NCBI GenBank assembly: GCA_964353355.1
Contig: CAYGVT010000032.1
Span: 1 to 64,000 of the forward strand
Direction: 5' to 3'
Source: CAYGVT01 sp964353355
GTDB lineage: Archaea > Thermoplasmatota > DTKX01 > GCA-020343715
DNA: 64,000 nucleotides
The position numbers and the translations under genes were made by a program. Below, piece after piece: positions 59,240 to 64,000 of this stretch (positions are counted from its first letter, which is position 1; each line of letters starts with the position of its first letter). The notes below the pieces were generated by a model. It was not told where the DNA came from. It was given only the letters and a program-made list of their open reading frames with translations, and did no database searches.

Positions 59240-60379
59240 CTATCGGACGGCGTCGAGGTCCCCCGGGCCCTTCTTGACGCCGACCCCTGGGATGGGCTTG
59301 CCCGCCTTCACCGCGGCGAAGCCCGTCACGTCGGGCGACTCGACGCCCGTCACGACGACCATGACCTGGAGCTTGCCCTCCATCTCGGGCTCGATACCGG
59401 AGCCCCAGATGATGCGCGCCCCGGGGTTGATCTTCTGCTGGATGAGCGAGCAGGCAGTCTCCGCCTCCTGCAGCGTCATGTCCGGGCCGCCCGTGACCTT
59501 GATGAGAGCGCCGTGCGCGTTGGTGGTGTCGTAGGGCAGCAGCGGGGACTTGAGCGCGCGCTCGACCGCGAGCTTCGGCCGCTCGTCCCGCTCGTCGGCC
59601 GAGCCGATGCCGACCATCGCCATGCCCATGTTGCCCATGATGGTGCGCAGGTCGTTGTAGTCGATGTTGACGAGCGCGGGCTTGGTGATCATCTCGATGA
59701 TGCCCTTGATGGAGTTCATCAGCAGCTCGTCGACGACGTGGAAGGCCGCGTCGAGGGGAAGCCGCGGGGACAGCTCCAGCAGCCTGTCGTTGGGGATGGT
59801 GACGACCGTGTCCGCGACGCTCACCAGGCGGTTGAGGCCCCACATGGCGTTTTCCATGCGGGCCGTGCCCTCGGCCTTGAACGGCTTGGTCGCGAACACG
59901 ACCACGAGCGCGCCTTGCGCCTTCGCCATCTCCGCGACCATCGGTGCGGTGCCGGTGCCCGTCCCGCCGCCGAGGCCGCAGGTGATGAACACCATATCGG
60001 CGCCCTTGATGGCAGCCTCGATGGTGTCCTTGGCCTCTTCGGCCGCCTTGCGCCCCATCTTCGGGTCGCCGCCGGCCCCCAGGCCCCTGGTCGTCTTCAG
60101 CCCGAGCAGGATCTTGCGGTTCGAGTGGACGCCCTTGAGGTGGATGGCGTCAGTGTTGCAGGCTATGAGCTCGGCTCCGTGGATGCCGGACTCCGCGAGC
60201 CGTGTTATGGTGTTGCTCCCGCCACCGCCGCAGCCCACGACCTTGATCGTGAGCGTGAGCCCCTCGAGAATCTTCTCGAGCTCCTCATCGTCATGGGACA
60301 TGACGACCGTCCCGCTCGAGGGCGTCGGACCACCCTTCATGTCGTACTGCTTCAGCGCATCCTCTATAATCGTCTTCAA
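59240..60379 (-). CDS. ftsZ: Cell division GTPase FtsZ
   Basis: Tubulin-like GTPase that forms the division ring; 379 residues. VVGCGGGGSNTI, the tubulin signature GGGTGTGTAPM, VVFATKPFKAEG, PNDRLLE and NIDYNDLRTIM (catalytic Asp of the T7 loop) are intact. There is an N-terminal extension of about 45 residues before the GTP-binding fold and little C-terminal linker. The predicted start is TTG 60379, backed by GAGGAGGAG upstream; ATG 60340 would be the first ATG. A minus-strand TATA box (GGTTAAATACGC, 60499-60510) lies about 120 bases upstream. Confidence 0.95.
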   Translation of the reverse strand: MKTIIEDALKQYDMKGGPTPSSGTVVMSHDDEELEKILEGLTLTIKVVGCGGGGSNTITRLAESGIHGAELIACNTDAIHLKGVHSNRKILLGLKTTRGLGAGGDPKMGRKAAEEAKDTIEAAIKGADMVFITCGLGGGTGTGTAPMVAEMAKAQGALVVVFATKPFKAEGTARMENAMWGLNRLVSVADTVVTIPNDRLLELSPRLPLDAAFHVVDELLMNSIKGIIEMITKPALVNIDYNDLRTIMGNMGMAMVGIGSADERDERPKLAVERALKSPLLPYDTTNAHGALIKVTGGPDMTLQEAETACSLIQQKINPGARIIWGSGIEPEMEGKLQVMVVVTGVESPDVTGFAAVKAGKPIPGVGVKKGPGDLDAVR

Positions 60380-60505
60380 GCTGGTCTCCTCCTCTACGAA
60401 GGATCACGGTCGCCCCGGTCGACCGTGCGGCGCGACCGCTCGCGCGCAGCGCACTCGACAGGGCCGAGCGCATCCCATCCGGCTCGTATATGAGCGCGTG
60501 CGTAT

Positions 60506-62992
60506 TTAACCCTTGCCCGGGCCAGGCACCACGGGGTCGGGGGGCTCGCCTTGCACGGGCGACGGCGTCTTCCCCCTGCCCGAACGGCGCATGAGGAGGA
60601 CCGCGGCTACGATGGCCGCGGCGAGGACCACGATTGCCGCGATGATGATGCCCCAGGGGAACCCATCCTCGCCGGGCGGGTTGATGGCCTTGACCTCCCG
60701 GTGGATGCGCAGGGACGTCATCCCCACGTTGCCGGCCTTGTCCTGGGCAATCACGAGCACGGTGTTGTTGCCCTCGGCGAGGTCGAAGTCCTCCTCGAAC
60801 TCGCCGTGCGCGGGCATGACGATGGCCGGCAGGTCCCGCCCGTTCAACCTCACCCAGATGAGCGCGTCCGGCTCCGTGCGCGCCTCGAGGTGGAAGCTGA
60901 CGACCGAGTTCTTGACCGTGGTCTGGTTCGTGGCGGGCACGACGACCTCGATCTCCGGCGCCGTGACGTCGTACTGGAACCTGATGACCTCGTAGCTCTC
61001 GCGGTTGCCGGCCGCGTCCCAGGCATCGACGACCAGGTCGTTGTCGCCCACGATGAGGGTGACGTTCATGTAGAACTTGCCTGACGCGTCCGCGTGGGTG
61101 GAGTTGATGACGAGGGAGCTCCGGTTGACGTCTATTCGCGCGCCTGGCTCGGCCGTGCCGAAGAACATCACGACGCTCGTGTTGAGGATGGAGGTGAGGA
61201 GGTAGTCGGGCTTGGTCTCCACCGTGAGCGCGGGGGGCGTGCGGTCCACGAGGAGCACGAGCAGGAAGATGCCCTCGTTGCCGACCTGGTCGACGAGCCG
61301 GATCTCGAGGGCCTGCGGGCCCTCCTCGTCCCCGAGGCTAGTGAAGCCCTCAAACGTCCCGTTCGCCTCGACCGTGAGCTCGGTCGAGCCCACGTAGACG
61401 TCCGCGCCCGGCTCCGTGCGGCCCCTGAAGTACTGGTTGTAGGCGCGGGTGAGCGAGCCGTTCGCTGGGGACATCTCCAGGATGCCGGGCGCCGTCACGT
61501 CCACGGTGATGTACCTCGTGACGGTCGCGTTGTTGCCCGCGCGGTCCTTGACCTCGAACACGATGCGCAGCTCCCCCTCGGGCAGGACAACGCGGACCTC
61601 CCATGACGCCTGCGCCGGGAGGAACTGGGGCTCGGCGCCGTCCACTGAGTACTGGAGGCTGCCCAGGCCGGACTGCAGGTCCTGGCAGCTTCCCTTGAGC
61701 AGCACGCCCGTGGTGTTGAACTTCTGCCTGTCGAGGGGCGCTGTCACCACGAGGCCGGGGGCGACGGCGTCTATGAACTCGATGGTGCGCAGCTCGTTGG
61801 GGACGGGGTCGAACCCGTCGAGGTACTCATGGTCGTAGCCCTTGACGGCCTCGACCCTGAAGGGGACGCGGTGGATGACCGCCGACGGCCCCTGCTTGGC
61901 AAGGTGCGTCTCGAGCTGCACGACGACCGTCCTGCCATTCGCGTCCGTCCCGACCTTCACCATCTCGATGCCGTCCACGTCCAGGACGCGCACGTTCGCA
62001 CCCTCCGCCGGGAAGCCCACGCCCTTGTAGGTGACCTTGAAGGCCACGCTCTGCCTCACCGAGATGCTGCTCGACGAGTCGGGGAAGAGCTTCCCATCGG
62101 TGCCGGCGAGCCTGCAGTCGACCAGGAAGACCCGGGACCCCGTGTAGGCGTGCGTGACCGCGGAGATGGTCCTGATGGAGCTGTTGTCGACCTTGACCGT
62201 CGAGGTCGCCTCGGCAACGATGCCCCTATAGAGGCCATCGATGGACACGTGGGACACGGTCGCGATGGAGTCGATGAAGCGGACGGCGCCCTGGGGGTTG
62301 TCGATGAACGCGCCCGCGCGGACGATGGCGGAGTTGCACTGCACGATGATGAGGCCCCAGTTGTTCTCGCGGAACGTGTTGTTGAACGCCAGGTTGCAGA
62401 CGTTGCCGGTGACCTCCAATCCACAGTAGCCGTTCTGCTCGAACACGTTGTCCTCGACGGTGGGTATCGCGCCCGAGAGCACGACGAGGCCGACGTTGTT
62501 GTTCGAGAAGGTGCAGTTCCTGAACGAGGCCGAGTTCGTCTCGACCGCCACGCCCTGGCGCTTGCCCTCGGCGCCGAGGATGCCGCACCCCGAGAACTTG
62601 CACCGCTTGGCAACCAGGTAGCTCGAGTCCTGCGCCCAGAACGTCCATCCCTTGGCGGGGGTGCCCGGCGAGAGCTCGCCCCTCCTGAAGGTGCACGTGT
62701 CCAGCACCATGCGGCCCTGCGCCTTGACGAGCAGGCCGTACTGGCCGTCGGTGGTGGACATGAAGGTGAAGGTGGCGTGGTCCACAGAGAGCTGGCCGGT
62801 GAAGTTGATGGTGAGGTTGGCCCTCATGATGTACTCGCCGCCAGATATCGGGGCCGCGGAGCCGTCCACGTACCAGTCCTGGGTGACCTCGGTCGCCGCC
62901 CCTGCCCCCATGGCGAGGGACATCGCAACGATTGCGAATAACGCGGTGGTGAGCAACAGGAGGGGGGTGCGCATGCCATAAAAAGGGCTCAT
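60506..62992 (-). CDS. Cell-surface beta-helix protein with Ig-like repeats and C-terminal anchor
   Basis: 828 residues. Signal peptide (about 8-33), a right-handed parallel beta-helix of the NosD/pectate-lyase kind (about 60-290, repeated N-T-F / N-C-T-F turns such as FRNCTFSNNN), then three tandem Ig-like modules with a TEPGA(D/R) core (GRTEPGADVYV, GTAEPGARIDV, ARTEPDALIWV). One transmembrane helix (about 779-801) and a short Pro-rich tail follow. Such proteins bind polysaccharides or form part of the envelope. ATG 62992 has GGAGG eight bases before it and lies after the TATA box; the upstream in-frame extension does not. Confidence 0.83.
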   Translation of the reverse strand: MSPFYGMRTPLLLLTTALFAIVAMSLAMGAGAATEVTQDWYVDGSAAPISGGEYIMRANLTINFTGQLSVDHATFTFMSTTDGQYGLLVKAQGRMVLDTCTFRRGELSPGTPAKGWTFWAQDSSYLVAKRCKFSGCGILGAEGKRQGVAVETNSASFRNCTFSNNNVGLVVLSGAIPTVEDNVFEQNGYCGLEVTGNVCNLAFNNTFRENNWGLIIVQCNSAIVRAGAFIDNPQGAVRFIDSIATVSHVSIDGLYRGIVAEATSTVKVDNSSIRTISAVTHAYTGSRVFLVDCRLAGTDGKLFPDSSSSISVRQSVAFKVTYKGVGFPAEGANVRVLDVDGIEMVKVGTDANGRTVVVQLETHLAKQGPSAVIHRVPFRVEAVKGYDHEYLDGFDPVPNELRTIEFIDAVAPGLVVTAPLDRQKFNTTGVLLKGSCQDLQSGLGSLQYSVDGAEPQFLPAQASWEVRVVLPEGELRIVFEVKDRAGNNATVTRYITVDVTAPGILEMSPANGSLTRAYNQYFRGRTEPGADVYVGSTELTVEANGTFEGFTSLGDEEGPQALEIRLVDQVGNEGIFLLVLLVDRTPPALTVETKPDYLLTSILNTSVVMFFGTAEPGARIDVNRSSLVINSTHADASGKFYMNVTLIVGDNDLVVDAWDAAGNRESYEVIRFQYDVTAPEIEVVVPATNQTTVKNSVVSFHLEARTEPDALIWVRLNGRDLPAIVMPAHGEFEEDFDLAEGNNTVLVIAQDKAGNVGMTSLRIHREVKAINPPGEDGFPWGIIIAAIVVLAAAIVAAVLLMRRSGRGKTPSPVQGEPPDPVVPGPGKG

Positions 62993-63035
62993 CCAGTATC
63001 CTCCGGCACGCCCCTCATCTAGGGGGCTTCCCACT

Positions 63036-63050
63036 CATAAGCCTTTGCCC
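63036..63050 (-). promoter_or_regulatory. Promoter of the beta-helix surface protein
   Basis: GCAAAGGCTTATGAG on the minus strand, the recurrent AAAGGCTTAT type, about 44-58 bases before ATG 62992. Confidence 0.55.
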
Positions 63051-63114
63051 TTGCACGGGGTGCCCTCGGGCCTTTTTTCCCATCCATGAAAATCAGTGCT
63101 GAGCCTGGGGTAGC

Positions 63115-63128
63115 GAGATATATAAGCC
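63115..63128 (+). promoter_or_regulatory. Promoter of the winged-helix regulator
   Basis: GCGAGATATATAAGCC, a strong TATA box 30-43 bases before ATG 63158; divergent from the surface protein promoter. Confidence 0.6.
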
Positions 63129-63157
63129 CAGTCGGACCACTGGTGTCCAGATAGAAG

Positions 63158-63535
63158 ATGTTCGCCTCCTTGGTGTCCGACCTGTTCACAGACCCCACAA
63201 GGCTCAAGATACTGAGCATCACCAGCAGGGAGCCCAAGAGCGCCCGCGAGATAGCGCACGTGTTCGGAATCCCCCTCGGCCGGTGCTACCGGAAGATTAA
63301 GAAGCTCGAGGACGACGGCTTGCTGGCAGTGGTCGACCGCGAGCCCACCGACGACGGCAAGCGGCAGAACGTGTACCTCTCGCAGCTCAAGTCCGTCTCC
63401 ATCAGCTACGAGATCGGGCGGCTCACCGTCCGCGCCGTCATCAACGGCAAGGCCCCGCTCGAGTTCATCGAGGAGCTGGACCAGTACCTCTACCCTGACG
63501 AGAACCCCGTCTTCGCGGGCATCCCGATGGGCTGA
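63158..63535 (+). CDS. Winged helix-turn-helix transcription regulator (ArsR-like)
   Basis: 125 residues. DPTRLKILSIT, KSAREIAHVFGIPLGRCYR (recognition helix region) and KKLEDDGLLAVV form an ArsR/TrmB-type winged helix, followed by a wing (KRQNVYLSQL) and a short alpha/beta C-terminal part with no metal-ligand cluster. It is probably a repressor or activator acting near its own gene. It is divergent from the beta-helix surface protein and shares a 165-base control region with it, so that gene is the first candidate target. Confidence 0.83.
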   Translation: MFASLVSDLFTDPTRLKILSITSREPKSAREIAHVFGIPLGRCYRKIKKLEDDGLLAVVDREPTDDGKRQNVYLSQLKSVSISYEIGRLTVRAVINGKAPLEFIEELDQYLYPDENPVFAGIPMG

Positions 63536-63609
63536 GGCCGCTCCACACGCGCGGGAGGGGCCACAGGTGTCGAGTTCGACCCCCGAGCGGAGGCCTTTGT
63601 CGGACCCCG

Positions 63610-64000
63610 TCACACCCAGCCGTGCTGGTCGCACCAGAGGCGGCCGTGGGCGGCCTCGATGACCTTGCCGCCGCACTTGGGACAGGTGCGGACCCCCGTG
63701 GTCGCCTTCCTGCCGATGTCGGTCCTCGTCATGAGCGGGCCGACCTCGGCCCTGCGCACCTCGACCTCCTTGGCATCGATGAGCTTCGGGCCCTGGCCTA
63801 TGACGGGACCGGTGTCTATCGTCGCCATCCTGCCCACGCTGCTCGCCGTGGTCAGGGACTTCGGGGCCCCGATGGGCTTGAACGCGGGGCTGGGACGGTT
63901 GTAGACGCCGTCCGGTCGCAGATAGAGCTCCTCGTACGAGGGCGGGGCCTTGGGGCCGACGTCCCGCGAGAGCTTGAGCGGCCGCAGCCTGAGGCGCGTG
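63610..64000 (-). CDS. C-terminal part of a zinc-ribbon protein (runs off right edge)
   Basis: The frame is open from the right edge to the TGA at 63610. About 129 residues are visible: a Pro/Arg-rich stretch (SRDVGPKAPPSYEELYLRPD, then a VYNRPSPAF segment), a region with RRAEVGPLMTRTDIGRK, and a C-terminal zinc ribbon with CPKCGG and WCDQHGW. A PPSYEEL-like PPxY motif occurs near the edge. The start and main domain are outside the window, and no function can be assigned. Confidence 0.6.
   Translation of the reverse strand, partial: TRLRLRPLKLSRDVGPKAPPSYEELYLRPDGVYNRPSPAFKPIGAPKSLTTASSVGRMATIDTGPVIGQGPKLIDAKEVEVRRAEVGPLMTRTDIGRKATTGVRTCPKCGGKVIEAAHGRLWCDQHGWV

Noticed and set aside
59061..59843. 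Open frame overlapping the ftsZ 3' end on the same strand
   Set aside because: Out of frame with ftsZ, Arg/His-rich, no motif.
1..64000. tRNA, rRNA, transposon or integration-site remnants
   Set aside because: No TTCRANY arm in a cloverleaf context, no rRNA blocks, no transposase motifs and no terminal inverted repeats were seen by reading.

Overview
The window is a high-GC archaeal chromosome segment, densely coded on both strands. Its information-processing genes are archaeal: ribosomal proteins uS12, uS7 and uS10 with aEF-2 and aEF-1A in the order S12-S7-EF2-EF1A-S10, and release factor aRF1. It also carries FtsZ, a PAC2-family proteasome chaperone and a split transketolase. Most genes are preceded by an A-rich element plus a TATA box, often so close to the start codon that the mRNA would be leaderless or nearly so. 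An uncultured euryarchaeon of the Thermoplasmatota type is the best guess (inference; no 16S rRNA or other marker in the window fixes it). I found no tRNA, rRNA, CRISPR array or mobile element.

Layout. 1-4.7 kb: 5' end of carA, a GNAT acetyltransferase, NAD(P)-malic enzyme with a histone-like tail, acyl-CoA dehydrogenase, a MarC membrane protein and a NikR-like regulator. 4.9-9.2 kb: an AMP-forming acyl-CoA synthetase, then a tightly coupled pair of a thiolase-fold protein lacking the nucleophilic Cys and a DUF35 Zn-ribbon/OB protein. 9.3-18.4 kb: two very large secreted or anchored surface proteins flanking a small OB-fold lipoprotein-like gene. 18.5-21 kb: enoyl-CoA hydratase, a creatininase-family amidohydrolase and an SDR. 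21-26.5 kb: the translation operon. 26.6-30.6 kb: a membrane-anchored gingipain-like (C25) peptidase and a coiled-coil tail-anchored protein built from a duplicated module. 30.6-33.7 kb: an isopropylmalate/isocitrate dehydrogenase-type enzyme, UMP kinase and aRF1. 33.9-38.2 kb: a 1429-residue transmembrane protein with a Gly-rich exterior and two cytoplasmic zinc ribbons. 38.2-44.7 kb: an aIF2B-like protein, PurA, aminotransferase, glycerate 2-kinase and glutamate dehydrogenase. 44.9-53.1 kb: an M14 carboxypeptidase and two tandem subtilases, all membrane anchored. 53.2-58.1 kb: a zinc-ribbon/polyproline/TPR protein, transaldolase, the two transketolase halves and a tandem ribbon-helix-helix protein. 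58.2-64 kb: PAC2 chaperone, a candidate small RNA, FtsZ, a beta-helix surface protein, a winged-helix regulator and the 3' end of a zinc-ribbon protein.

Functionally this reads as a protein- and lipid-degrading heterotroph. Anchored exoproteases (C25-like, M14, two S8) release peptides. Aminotransferase and glutamate dehydrogenase deaminate amino acids. Acyl-CoA synthetase, acyl-CoA dehydrogenase, enoyl-CoA hydratase and the thiolase-like/DUF35 pair handle acyl-CoA chains, and malic enzyme links C4 acids to pyruvate. Pentoses come from the non-oxidative pathway (transketolase plus transaldolase). The points most worth following up are the Cys-less thiolase/DUF35 pair (possible retro-aldolase), the Gly-rich transmembrane zinc-ribbon protein, basic tails on metabolic enzymes, the extended uS7, the NIKS variant in aRF1, the adjacent operator-like dyads between the aminotransferase and glycerate kinase genes, and the orphan promoter driving a structured RNA candidate.
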